Shown here one piece after another: positions 17,370-28,117 of a stretch of 64,000 nt of DNA. How positions within the stretch are numbered: the stretch's first letter is position 1; every line of letters begins with the position of its first letter. Below the pieces are notes generated by a model. That model was not told the DNA's origin, ran no database searches, and saw nothing but the letters and a program-made list of their open reading frames with translations. This DNA is from Pleurocapsa sp. FMAR1 (GTDB lineage Bacteria > Cyanobacteriota > Cyanobacteriia > Cyanobacteriales > Xenococcaceae), in the NCBI RefSeq assembly GCF_963665995.1, contig NZ_OY762512.1, positions 4,092,001 to 4,156,000 on the forward strand, written 5' to 3'. The position numbers and the translations under genes are program-made.

Positions 17370-18146
17370 CTAAAAATGAGAATATTGTTTTATATAAGGA
17401 ACTGGGACATCCCAAAATCTAAGATAATGAAGAAGTAAACGAATCGAATGCTCTAACATTTTCTTGGATTTGGAATAACAAAGAGTGTCTTGGCAAGCGT
17501 TCGCCGTAGGCGCCTTTCGGCGACGCTGGGTCTTGCCGCTTTTTCGATGTAATCGAGCCAGATAATGTCTTAGTCGAGTATTCTCACCTTCAACTAAGCG
17601 CCATATAGGTTTTACAAACGATTTGAGCGCCATCTGCAATAAAACCTGGATAAACCTTCCATCCATCGGTTACGTAGAAATAGCACTGCCATTCTTTAAC
17701 TACCCTCCATCGTGGTTCAAAAGTTTCTGCACTATGATCCCCAAGAACCCAACCTAAAATTCCTGGCTGAAAGTGAGCTACTGCTGTCCAAAGCCATATT
17801 TTGTTTTTTTATGACCAACAAAGGTTTCTAATTCGTCCAATTCTCCCACTTGTGGAATTGTTTCTGGATCATAGGCATTTCTGTAAAAGTTCTCCCACTG
17901 CGCGAACCCAGTTCATAATAGTGACGTGATGTATTCCTTTTACTTTTCCTATTGCTCTAAAACCCATTCCCTTAACGTACATTATCAAGCATTCTCGTTT
18001 TAGTTCGTCCGAATAACCTTTTTGAGTTTGATAACAGTCTAGAAATTGTCTTTGGCACTCAACACAGATCTAGTTTTGTTTGCCTCTTTTCTTTCCGTTT
18101 TTATTGATGTGAGTAGATTTACATTCAGGGCATTGCCTGAAAATTT
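17370..18146 (-). pseudogene. IS1-family transposase remnant (InsA/InsB, frameshifts and stops)
   Basis: Read on the minus strand, the InsA zinc-finger QCPECKSTHINKNGKK is followed by an in-frame TAG, then VECQRQFLDCYQTQKGYSDELKRECL and the helix-turn-helix GMGFRAIGKVKGIHHVTIMN. InsB resumes in another frame with NAYDPETIPQVGELDELETFVGHKK, shifts again, and continues with AHFQPGILGWVLGDHSAETF and YVTDGWKVYPGFIADGAQIV. It then shifts once more into GENTRLRHYLARLHRK, and ends LCYSKSKKMLEHSIRLLLHYL. InsA/InsB frameshifting is normal for IS1, but the additional stop and shifts make this a pseudogene. An 18-codon foreign insertion separates HRK from TLCYS. Confidence 0.85.
17488..17540. repeat. 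GC-rich palindromic repeat inserted in the IS1 transposase relic
   Basis: This stretch contains GCGTTCGCCGTAGGCGC and CGGCGACGC, which pair as a hairpin, and is bracketed by two TCTTG copies (17488-17492, 17531-17535). It interrupts the transposase between HRK and TLCYS with 18 extra in-frame codons. Related GC-rich repeats (cgtcgccgttaggcgc) occur at 29978-30100. It is a nested mobile palindrome by inference. Confidence 0.6.
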
Positions 18147-18210
18147 AACTCTCGTTAGTTATTCAATCAGCGAGCGCGAGTTTTTAAATCATACCTTAAT
18201 TCACCAACGC

Positions 18211-20091
18211 CTATTTGATTACTTTTTTGGAAGTTTTGGCTGCTTTGTTTTTTTTAATCGCATCGTTAATAATATTTTGAATTTCCTGTTTGGTTAATGC
18301 TAATGCCACAACATCTATATTTTTTCCGCCTTGAATAAATCCGTGGTTCAAAGCATATCGGTGAATAATTCTATGTTGAGCCAAAGAGAGATTCTGGGTA
18401 TAATTCTGATTTATTGCTGGAACTGCTTGATGTTCTCCTGTCTGAGGATCTCGGATGTGAATGACTGAAATATCGTTACGATTATATTTGAACTTAGCCT
18501 TTTCTTTGCTTCTAATTTTGTCTCTTCTACGGAAATCCCCTGCTTCATAGCGATCGCGTAATTCTTGCAGGCGATCGCTGTTATAAAATAAGTAATAAAA
18601 CTCAATTCCTGTTCTACTAATAGTTCTCTCTTCAATATCGCCTAACAAAACCTTCAAAGTTTCGTTAGAACTAGGCAAAGAAACTGGATAAGATTGGACT
18701 CCGTGATCCCAAACTGAAGCGCGAGTACTCTTCAATTTAGTATGCGAGCTTTGATTATGTACATCTATCAAGAAGATATGGATGATTTCCTGTAGGTCGT
18801 GTAGCGTTACAACTGCTTGCTTTTTGGGATCGTAATCATTTTCTTCCATAAACTTGGCACAGCTTCCTGGAATTTTGCCACTTAACTGTTTCTGAATACT
18901 GCCAAAATATCTTTCTACTGTACCTTTATACCAAGGTATCCGAACAGGACAAAACTCTAAATTTACTTTTAGTTCTCTGCAAGCATCTTCTAATGATTTG
19001 CCTCGAAAATCCGTACCATTATCGACTTTGAGAGTTTCCATTAACCCAAAAGAAGTCCATTTATTTTTTACAGGTTGATAGGTCGATCTCACGTATTCTT
19101 TGGATCTAATACTGTGCAACAAGCAGTACATAACCGAAAGATAGCTAGGGGGATCGAAAGTCAAGTAATAGCCAACTACCGTCTGTGAATACACATCGAT
19201 TGCAGATGTAAGCCAAGGTAGACCGACTGGTAATCTATGTTCATTATCCAAAACAAAAAAAGGCAACTTACAGTGATCGATTTCTACGACTTCTAAGGGT
19301 CTTGTAGGATTCAAACCTTCGCCGACACTTACAGATCGATGAATTAAGTCTGAAGTTTTCTTTCCTAACCTAGCTTTATCTCTCTCTTGTGAGGGAATTT
19401 TTTTGATGGTATTACGAATAGCCATATAGTTAGGGATTTTTAACTCTGGCAAATTCAAAGATTGTCTATACTGATTTTCTTCCACAATTAAAACAATCAC
19501 GCGGTCGTAGGTGTCTTTAATAGAACCTTGATTGCGATTTAGGTATATTTCATCAATTGCTTGTTCTATTATTTGGTTAACTTCTGGCTGTAGTCGAGAT
19601 TTACGGTTGCCTTTCTTTTTGGTATTTGATACTAAACAATGAATGTTTCCTTCCGATTGCTTATATTTTTTGACCCATTGATAAACCGCATTAAATGAAG
19701 GTTTAGGTTTATTTTGAATTTTTTGCGGAATATTTTCATCTAGTTTTATTTGACGATATACTTCTTTAATAATTGGTTCTAATGCTTTTTTAGTAGACTT
19801 ATTTATGCCTTCTTCCAAGACTTTCTTTACATACTTTTCTTTCCAAATTGCATTGTTTTTTTCTGCTTCACTCAGATCGGGAAAATTAATGTGTTGTTGA
19901 GATTTTGCTGTGACGAACTGGAGTTTTCCTTTAAACAAAAGATCTGTAATATCAGTTTCTGACAAGCTAGTTTCCCTTGCTGTGACTACATTACGGATTT
20001 TCCAGTCTCCTAAAGATATCCTTTCGATTAATTCATATTCTCGTCCGTGTAGTTCAAACTTCAATCCATCTCGCAGCTTTATTTTAGACAT
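18211..20091 (-). CDS. tnsB: Tn7-like transposase TnsB (DDE/Mu-type integrase)
   Basis: A 626-residue transposase. The N-terminal half has helix-turn-helix regions (PSFNAVYQWVKKYKQ). The catalytic core carries the DDE triad: Asp272 in VVEIDHCKL, Asp357 in KVDNGTDFRG, Glu393 in GTVERYFGSIQ. The C-terminal part is the Mu-transposase beta-barrel and a basic tail (KKNKAAKTSKKVIK). In Tn7-like elements TnsB cuts and joins the 3' ends with TnsA and TnsC. The start overlaps the end of tnsA by 8 bases. The stop codon TAG takes its last base at the junction with the IS1 terminus, so the C-terminus may be truncated and no tnsC follows. The catalytic part is intact. Confidence 0.88.
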   Translation of the reverse strand: MSKIKLRDGLKFELHGREYELIERISLGDWKIRNVVTARETSLSETDITDLLFKGKLQFVTAKSQQHINFPDLSEAEKNNAIWKEKYVKKVLEEGINKSTKKALEPIIKEVYRQIKLDENIPQKIQNKPKPSFNAVYQWVKKYKQSEGNIHCLVSNTKKKGNRKSRLQPEVNQIIEQAIDEIYLNRNQGSIKDTYDRVIVLIVEENQYRQSLNLPELKIPNYMAIRNTIKKIPSQERDKARLGKKTSDLIHRSVSVGEGLNPTRPLEVVEIDHCKLPFFVLDNEHRLPVGLPWLTSAIDVYSQTVVGYYLTFDPPSYLSVMYCLLHSIRSKEYVRSTYQPVKNKWTSFGLMETLKVDNGTDFRGKSLEDACRELKVNLEFCPVRIPWYKGTVERYFGSIQKQLSGKIPGSCAKFMEENDYDPKKQAVVTLHDLQEIIHIFLIDVHNQSSHTKLKSTRASVWDHGVQSYPVSLPSSNETLKVLLGDIEERTISRTGIEFYYLFYNSDRLQELRDRYEAGDFRRRDKIRSKEKAKFKYNRNDISVIHIRDPQTGEHQAVPAINQNYTQNLSLAQHRIIHRYALNHGFIQGGKNIDVVALALTKQEIQNIINDAIKKNKAAKTSKKVIK

Positions 20092-20743
20092 TTAACAATC
20101 TCTCCCAATCAATTTTTTCCGAGACTGCTGTAATATCACTGTCTAACTGAATAAGTTGCTTAAGATCTATCTTGACTGAGCAGCAAAAGATTAACTTGAG
20201 CAGTACATTACGAGGAATTTTATGGCAGTCAAGAATCTGATAAATACCAGAAAACGAAGTTGGCACTTGAGATCTAACAATTTCTAAACAGTCTCGATAT
20301 TCATCAATACTAAAATTTTCTCGTGCATATCGATAGAGTAACTTGATATTTGAGAAGATTGGCTCTCGTCGAACTTCCGACTCGCTCAAAGCAACAAATG
20401 TCCATCCAGCACCATCGCAAATATTTAACAGTCTCTGGTAGAGTAGCTTGTATCGATCGCCTTCAAGCGTTTTTTTAGATTTAACGTCGATAATTTGTTT
20501 CTTATGGCGGCGAATAACTTGAAAATCGGGAACATATTGTTTGAGTTTGCCTGACTCGTAATAATCAAATGAAATAGCTGGCGTTATATAAGATACAACA
20601 TCTGGATCGAATTCCAGCCAGTACATAAAATCTCTTTTAAGCGCGGAATCATACTAAACACCCGTCTTCATTTTGCAGCTACTAAAATTGCCGACGGTCT
20701 GCTTGTATCCGCTATTCCTGCGTAGCTTTCGAGAAACAGCCAT
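20084..20743 (-). pseudogene. tnsA: Tn7-like TnsA endonuclease gene interrupted by an amber codon
   Basis: A frame from ATG at 20743 encodes MAVSRKLRRNSGYK... GNFSSCKMKTGV, meets TAG at 20656-20654, and continues at once with YDSALKRDFMYWLEFDPDVV and the TnsA core (YVPDFQVIRRHKKQIIDVKSKK). TnsA proteins normally carry (F/Y)ESxLERDF here, so the halves are one interrupted gene. A restart at ATG 20626 would give 180 residues lacking the conserved N-terminal piece. The first catalytic acid position (Glu) is Asp in YDSALKRDF; the downstream Asp (YVPDF) and Lys (DVKSK) are present. It overlaps tnsB by 8 bases. TnsA cleaves the 5' strands in Tn7 transposition; this copy is probably inactive. Confidence 0.82.
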
Positions 20744-20792
20744 AAGATAAGGGTATCTCTTATAATTGATTGTGAGATACCCTTATCTTATG
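20741..20792. repeat. Perfect 19-bp inverted repeat between tnsA and gyrB
   Basis: CATAAGATAAGGGTATCTC (20741-20759) is perfectly repeated inverted at 20774-20792 around a 14-base loop. It lies 31 bases past the gyrB stop and overlaps the tnsA start codon. It could be the gyrB transcription terminator, although no clear T-run follows on the minus strand, or a structure linked to the transposon boundary. Confidence 0.8.
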
Positions 20793-20823
20793 ACGTTTTA
20801 GCTTATGAGTAAACCGACAAGAA

Positions 20824-23113
<2,290 letters not shown>

Positions 23114-23449
23114 ATGGGTAGTCGTATTATAAAAGAGGCTTTATTCTTAACAGGATTGGCATCTGCAATATTATTTGCCAATCTAGCCAGATCCCAATCA
23201 GTTGATGGCGTAGATAATACAGTTCAAAATTTAAGTCAAACTCTTCAATATAATGATGTTAGACCAGTTAGACAACCAAACTTCTTGATTGATTCGAGTA
23301 GTGGCTCGCAGCAGTTTTTTCAACAAGGAAAAAAACAACTTTATTTTTTACCAGAAGAGAAAGCAAAACCAATTTTAAAAATAGACAAGACTGTTAAAGC
23401 TGATGGTGTAAATTATGAGGATTTGCAACCTATGCCTAATAAAAAATAA
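23114..23449 (+). CDS. Small secreted protein of unknown function
   Basis: A 111-residue protein with an N-terminal signal-like segment (residues 9-26, ALFLTGLASAILFANLA) and likely cleavage after ARS/SQS, with no lipobox Cys. The mature part is short, hydrophilic and contains SSSGSQQFFQQGKKQLYFLPEE. No domain is recognised. It is preceded by an AT-rich spacer and followed after 18 bases by the SDR gene on the same strand, so they may share a transcript. Confidence 0.7.
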   Translation: MGSRIIKEALFLTGLASAILFANLARSQSVDGVDNTVQNLSQTLQYNDVRPVRQPNFLIDSSSGSQQFFQQGKKQLYFLPEEKAKPILKIDKTVKADGVNYEDLQPMPNKK

Positions 23450-23467
23450 ATTTAGCTTAAATTGACA

Positions 23468-24136
23468 ATGACAAAAACATATTTAATTACGGGAACAAAT
23501 AGAGGCATCGGCTTAGAGTATTGTCGTCAGCTAAAAGAACAAGGACATGAGGTAATTGCTGTATGCAGATCGCCTTCTGAGGAGTTGGAAGCTTTGGAGG
23601 TACAGATAGAAAAGGATGTAGATCTTACTTCTGAACAAGCAGTCAATAGTTTAGTTGCAAGACTCAATGGAAAAAAGATTGATGTTTTGATTAATAATGC
23701 GGGAATAGTAGAGCGGAACACCTTAGAAGAGCTTGATTTTGATAGTATAAGTCGGCAGTTTGAGATAAATGCGATCGCACCGTTGCAATTTACCAAAGCA
23801 CTTTTATCTAATTTAGATAATGGCTCAAAAGTTGTTTTGATGACTAGTCGTATGGGTTCAATTGAGGACAATACATCTGGTGGCTCATACGGCTATCGAA
23901 TGTCCAAGGTAGCTTTATCGATGGCAGGTAAATCTTTATCTCATGATTTAAAGCCTAAAGGTATTGCGGTGGCTATTTTACATCCAGGGTTGGTTAAAAC
24001 TCGTATGACTAATTTTACCGATTCAGGAATTACCACCGAAACTTCAGTCAAAGGTTTACTGACTCGTATTGAAGAATTAGATCTCAACAATACAGGAACT
24101 TTTTGGCATTCCAATGGAGAGATTTTACCTTGGTGA
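23468..24136 (+). CDS. Short-chain dehydrogenase/reductase
   Basis: About 222 residues of the SDR family. The NAD(P)-binding motif is TGTNRGIGLEYC near the N-terminus, followed by LINNAGIVERNTLEELDFD, the catalytic Ser in VLMTSRMGSI and the Tyr-x-x-x-Lys pair in SYGYRMSKVALSM. The substrate is unknown. The ATG at 23468 is chosen over a TTG two codons upstream because the dinucleotide fold begins only a few residues later. It stands in a small cluster with the secreted-protein gene and an alpha/beta hydrolase. Confidence 0.88.
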   Translation: MTKTYLITGTNRGIGLEYCRQLKEQGHEVIAVCRSPSEELEALEVQIEKDVDLTSEQAVNSLVARLNGKKIDVLINNAGIVERNTLEELDFDSISRQFEINAIAPLQFTKALLSNLDNGSKVVLMTSRMGSIEDNTSGGSYGYRMSKVALSMAGKSLSHDLKPKGIAVAILHPGLVKTRMTNFTDSGITTETSVKGLLTRIEELDLNNTGTFWHSNGEILPW

Positions 24137-24214
24137 TAAGTACCCAGATAATTAAATCTAGCCAAGATTCTGCTTCAACAGATAATTAGAGCGATTCTAA
24201 CCAGGAGATACAGA

Positions 24215-25015
24215 ATGCCCAGAACCAAGATTGGTAATATTGAAATGTACTATGAGGTTCACGGCAGTGGTGAACCTGTAGTTTTGATTCACGGTTTAAG
24301 CATGGATAGCAGCACATGGTTCAACCAAGTTCCTGTACTCTCACAAAAATATCAGGTTATCGTCTTCGATCATCGTGGTGTTGGACAAACTGATGCTCCT
24401 AATCAAGATTACTCAACCGAGATGATGGCGGATGATCTTGTCGGCTTATTAAAATTTTTGAAGGTGGATAATGCTCATATTTTGGGCTTTTCAATGGGTG
24501 GTATGATTGCCCAGACAATTGCCTTGAAATATCCTAAGTTGGTAAAAAGCTTAGTGTTAAACGCAACAGCCACCCAGTTTCCTGCTAGAGCAAAACATTT
24601 AGTTCAGACCTGGATCAGAATGCTCAACGAAAATGTGTCTATAGAAACCTGGATGAGAGACATCTGCTTGTGGGTTTACACAAATGAGTTTTTTGAAGAT
24701 GACGAAACTGTGACGGATTTAATCAATCTTGCACTCAATAATCCTCATCCACAATCCACTCAAGGTTTTGCAGGACAGGTTGCTGCGCTGATGCAACATG
24801 ACACGCGATCGCAAGTTAGCCAAATCTCAGTTCCAACTTTGGTGCTGATTGGTAGAGATGAAATCTTTATTCCTCTAAAATATTCAGAAGAACTTGCTGC
24901 TAAGATCCCCAAAGCTGAGTTAGTGATATTGGAGCGAGGCGGACATAATAGCTTGATAGAATTTCCCGAGCAGTTCAATCAAGCTGTAATGCAATTTTTA
25001 GACGGAGTGGCATAG
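24215..25015 (+). CDS. Alpha/beta hydrolase
   Basis: A 266-residue alpha/beta-hydrolase-fold enzyme. The oxyanion-side motif VVLIHGLSMDSSTW, the nucleophile elbow GFSMGGMIAQ (Ser), an Asp in LIGRDEIFIP and the catalytic His in ERGGHNSLIEFPE make a complete triad. Esterases and haloperoxidase-like or 3-oxoadipate lactonase-like hydrolases share this form, so the substrate is open. CCAGGAG sits 8 bases before the ATG. It follows the SDR gene by about 80 bases on the same strand. Confidence 0.88.
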   Translation: MPRTKIGNIEMYYEVHGSGEPVVLIHGLSMDSSTWFNQVPVLSQKYQVIVFDHRGVGQTDAPNQDYSTEMMADDLVGLLKFLKVDNAHILGFSMGGMIAQTIALKYPKLVKSLVLNATATQFPARAKHLVQTWIRMLNENVSIETWMRDICLWVYTNEFFEDDETVTDLINLALNNPHPQSTQGFAGQVAALMQHDTRSQVSQISVPTLVLIGRDEIFIPLKYSEELAAKIPKAELVILERGGHNSLIEFPEQFNQAVMQFLDGVA

Positions 25016-25319
25016 AGCATAGATTGTAGGAGTAAAATAAATTTAATAGGCTTTTCAGCAATTTCTATAGATTCATTGGCAAATGTTTCCTGAGAAACGT
25101 TAACATAAGTTAACAAGGTTAAAATTTAAAAGAGTAATAAAGGCTGGATTTTTAGATGATGCTTGCAGATAGTAATCTGTAACCGTTGGTCAAATCCGAT
25201 GTTGTCAGTGTATTCAGCTTATAATTATCTAAATAATCTTTAACAAAGAGCAACAAAGCAGAAATCATTAAAATTAAAGTAAAAAGATTCCTAATCTTCA
25301 GCGCAGGGAGGCTGTCAGA
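25016..25319. other. Spacer upstream of ftsH
   Basis: 304 AT-rich bases. GTTAACATAAGTTAAC (25099-25114) forms a small palindrome that could be regulatory. AGGGAGG just before the GTG start of ftsH is the only clear signal. Confidence 0.45.
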
Positions 25320-27170
25320 GTGAGTAAAGATAACAATAAAAAATGGCGCAATGCAGGACTGTATGTTTTGTTAGCCATAGTAGTGGTAGCGTTAGGCACT
25401 GCCTTTTTAGATAAGCAACCTCAAACACGTGAAACTTGGGCGTACAGCAAATTAATAGACGAAGTTCAGAGCCATAAAATAGAAACCGTTAAGATTAGTG
25501 CAGATCGCACTAAAGCGCAAGTTATTGACCGTGAAGGCACACCTATAACTGTTAACCTACCTAACGATCCTCAATTAATTGATATTTTGAGTGATAACGG
25601 TGTTGATATTGCCGTTCTGCCTCAAAGTGATGAAGGATGGTTGTTTAGAGCTTTGAGCAGTCTTTTATTCCCCATATTATTATTAGTTGGATTATTTTTC
25701 CTTCTTAGAAGAGCGCAAAGTGGTCCAGGCTCACAAGCCATGAACTTTGGCAAGTCTAAAGCTAGAGTGCAGATGGAGCCAAAAACTCAGGTAACTTTCG
25801 GCGATGTAGCTGGTATTGAGCAAGCCAAGCTAGAGCTTACTGAAGTAGTAGACTTTCTCAAAAATGCCGATCGCTTTACCGCTATTGGCGCAAAAATTCC
25901 CAAAGGTGTATTACTTGTAGGACCTCCAGGAACAGGTAAAACCTTACTAGCTAAAGCGGTAGCTGGTGAAGCTGGCGTACCTTTCTTTAGTATTTCTGGT
26001 TCAGAGTTCGTCGAAATGTTTGTGGGTGTGGGTGCTTCTCGTGTCCGCGACCTGTTTGAGCAAGCTAAAGCTAATGCACCCTGTATCGTCTTTATCGATG
26101 AGATTGATGCCGTTGGTCGTCAGCGTGGTGCTGGTTTAGGGGGTGGTAACGATGAGCGCGAACAGACTCTTAACCAACTGCTAACCGAGATGGATGGTTT
26201 TGAAGGCAATACAGGCATTATCTTGATTGCTGCTACCAACCGTCCTGATGTATTAGACTCCGCTTTAATGCGTCCAGGTCGCTTTGACCGTCAGGTAGTA
26301 GTTGATCGTCCTGACTATGCAGGTCGTCAAGAAATCCTCAACGTTCATGCTCGCGGTAAAACTTTAGCTAAAGACGTAGACCTAAATAAAGTTGCTCGTC
26401 GTACCCCTGGCTTTACTGGTGCTGACTTAGCAAATTTACTTAACGAAGCAGCAATTCTAGCGGCTCGTCGCAGTTTAACTGAAATCTCAATGGATGAAGT
26501 CAACGACGCAATCGATCGCGTCATGGCAGGACCAGAGAAGAAAAACCGCGTCATGAGCGAAAAACGCAAAGAGTTAGTGGCTTATCATGAGGCTGGTCAC
26601 GCTTTAGTTGGTGCATTGATGCCTGACTACGATCCTGTACAGAAAATAAGCATTATTCCTCGTGGTCGTGCTGGTGGTTTAACTTGGTTTACCCCTAGTG
26701 AAGATCGCATGGAGTCTGGCTTATATTCTCGTTCTTATCTTCAAAACCAAATGGCTGTAGCCCTCGGTGGTCGTCTAGCTGAAGAGATTATCTATGGCGA
26801 AGAAGAAGTTACTACTGGTGCTTCTAATGATTTACAGCAGGTAACTAAAGTAGCGCGTCAGATGGTAACTCGTTTTGGAATGAGCGATCGCCTTGGTCCT
26901 GTAGCTTTGGGTCGTTCAAACGGTAATGTCTTTATGGGTCGCGATATTGCCTCAGACCGCGATTTCTCCAACGAAACCGCAGCAGCGATCGATGAAGAAG
27001 TACGTAACTATGTCGATCAAGCCTATGGTCGTGCTAAAAAGGTCTTGCAAGAAAATCGTCACATTCTTGATCGTTTAGCCGCAATGCTAATTGAGAAAGA
27101 AACGGTAGAAGCAGATGAACTACAGGATGTTTTATCCAGTAATGATGTAACAATGGCATCTTTAGCTTAA
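25320..27170 (+). CDS. ftsH: ATP-dependent zinc metalloprotease FtsH (FtsH3 type)
   Basis: A 616-residue membrane AAA+ protease starting at GTG after a strong AGGGAGG site. An N-terminal membrane segment, a periplasmic loop and a second membrane segment (about 107-130) precede the AAA+ domain, with Walker A GPPGTGKT (201-208) and Walker [11 protein letters not shown]. The zinc site is HEAGH (423-427). Length and sequence are closest to the cyanobacterial FtsH3 lineage, which forms hetero-hexamers with FtsH1 or FtsH2 and acts on photosystem proteins or Fur. The subtype call rests on recall of family sequences. Confidence 0.95.
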   Translation: MSKDNNKKWRNAGLYVLLAIVVVALGTAFLDKQPQTRETWAYSKLIDEVQSHKIETVKISADRTKAQVIDREGTPITVNLPNDPQLIDILSDNGVDIAVLPQSDEGWLFRALSSLLFPILLLVGLFFLLRRAQSGPGSQAMNFGKSKARVQMEPKTQVTFGDVAGIEQAKLELTEVVDFLKNADRFTAIGAKIPKGVLLVGPPGTGKTLLAKAVAGEAGVPFFSISGSEFVEMFVGVGASRVRDLFEQAKANAPCIVFIDEIDAVGRQRGAGLGGGNDEREQTLNQLLTEMDGFEGNTGIILIAATNRPDVLDSALMRPGRFDRQVVVDRPDYAGRQEILNVHARGKTLAKDVDLNKVARRTPGFTGADLANLLNEAAILAARRSLTEISMDEVNDAIDRVMAGPEKKNRVMSEKRKELVAYHEAGHALVGALMPDYDPVQKISIIPRGRAGGLTWFTPSEDRMESGLYSRSYLQNQMAVALGGRLAEEIIYGEEEVTTGASNDLQQVTKVARQMVTRFGMSDRLGPVALGRSNGNVFMGRDIASDRDFSNETAAAIDEEVRNYVDQAYGRAKKVLQENRHILDRLAAMLIEKETVEADELQDVLSSNDVTMASLA

Positions 27171-27286
27171 GTTCAATTTAGTTAACTTGACGAAATTTCT
27201 GTAAACACAAAAAGGCTAAAACCTATGCTAGATTGCCGTTCTAAACATTAGTTAACGGCGATCGCTAGCGAAAAACTAATACATTC

Positions 27287-28114
27287 ATGAAATTAAAAAT
27301 TCCCGCCCTAATTTGCTTCTTCAGCGCATTTTTGGCGGGATTTATTTTTCAATACCCAAATCAAGCGACTAACGTTACTGCAAAGGCTGTAGGGATTATC
27401 AGTGAACAGAAAATTAATCAACTCAAACAGTATGACGTAATTTACTTAGGAGAAAATCACGATCGCGCTGAACATCATGCAGCAGAGTTAGAAATTATCA
27501 CTCAACTCGATCAAGCTCAAGCAAATTCTAAGACAAGACTAGCAATTGGCTTAGAAATGTTTCAGCGTCCTTTTCAACCAATCTTAGATCTTTATTTATC
27601 AGGAGAAATTAGCGAGGCTGAGTTAAGAGAGCAAACTGAATACGATACTCGCTGGGGTTTTGACTGGGAATTTTATGCTCCTATTTTACGCTTTGCTCAA
27701 GAAAACAAAATCCCCCTAATTGCTCTAAATACTCCCGCAGAAGTTACGCAAAAGGTAGCTGAAACTGGCTTAGATAGCTTAAAAGACGGTAATTTTCGCT
27801 ATATTCTACCTCTAGCGGAAATTAAGCTGGATAATCAAGAATATCGTCAAAAAATGGCAGAAGTCTATCAAGCACACGCTCAAAATGGACAGGGAAATAG
27901 CAGCGATCAAGAAAATTTCTATGCAGCACAAGTATTGTGGGATGAGACCATGGCAGATGCGATCGCTCGTTACTACAACAATCATCCTCAGTCCCAGATA
28001 GTTGTCTTAGTTGGCAAAGCTCACGTTATGGATAATTATGCTATTCCTGAGCGTGTAAATAGACGCATCAAAGATAAGTCTTTTAGCCAAACAAGCTTTT
28101 TATTAGAAGAATAA
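27287..28114 (+). CDS. ChaN-family (Tiki/haem-binding uptake-like) secreted protein
   Basis: A 275-residue protein with an N-terminal hydrophobic signal (residues 3-22) and no lipobox. The ChaN domain is recognised by VIYLGENHDRAEHHAAELEI near the N-terminus, LAIGLEMFQRPFQPIL, YDTRWGFDWEFYAPIL and VVLVGKAHVMDNYAIPERV at the end; His and Glu residues in these motifs are the conserved metal- or haem-binding positions. Related proteins are linked to iron or haem handling; the role here is inferred. It follows ftsH by about 115 bases. Confidence 0.85.
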   Translation: MKLKIPALICFFSAFLAGFIFQYPNQATNVTAKAVGIISEQKINQLKQYDVIYLGENHDRAEHHAAELEIITQLDQAQANSKTRLAIGLEMFQRPFQPILDLYLSGEISEAELREQTEYDTRWGFDWEFYAPILRFAQENKIPLIALNTPAEVTQKVAETGLDSLKDGNFRYILPLAEIKLDNQEYRQKMAEVYQAHAQNGQGNSSDQENFYAAQVLWDETMADAIARYYNNHPQSQIVVLVGKAHVMDNYAIPERVNRRIKDKSFSQTSFLLEE

Positions 28115-28117
28115 TTT

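Larger units (their letters stand above)
17031..18210 (-). mobile_element. Decayed IS1-family insertion sequence
   Basis: The segment is bounded by GGCGTTGCTGATTT at 17031 and, inverted, GGCGTTGGTGAATT ending at 18210, which look like imperfect terminal inverted repeats. Between them lie InsA- and InsB-like coding remnants on the minus strand. No matching target duplication is seen (flanks GAAACCTC and TATTTGAT). The element is longer than a normal IS1 (about 1.18 kb), with about 340 bases of unexplained sequence between the transposase end and the left terminus. The right end abuts the tnsB stop codon exactly. Confidence 0.7.

Noticed and set aside
17218-17415. 65-codon minus-strand frame in the IS1 region
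   Set aside because: Overlaps the transposase remnant in another frame; no homology pattern; better explained as decayed IS DNA.
18046-18297. 83-codon plus-strand frame spanning the IS1/tnsB junction
   Set aside because: It is antisense to both the transposase remnant and the tnsB end, with no recognisable domain.
17031-20743. Complete CRISPR-associated Tn7-like (CAST) transposon
   Set aside because: Only tnsA and tnsB are present; no tnsC, tniQ, cas gene or CRISPR array was seen, and both tns genes show damage at their ends.
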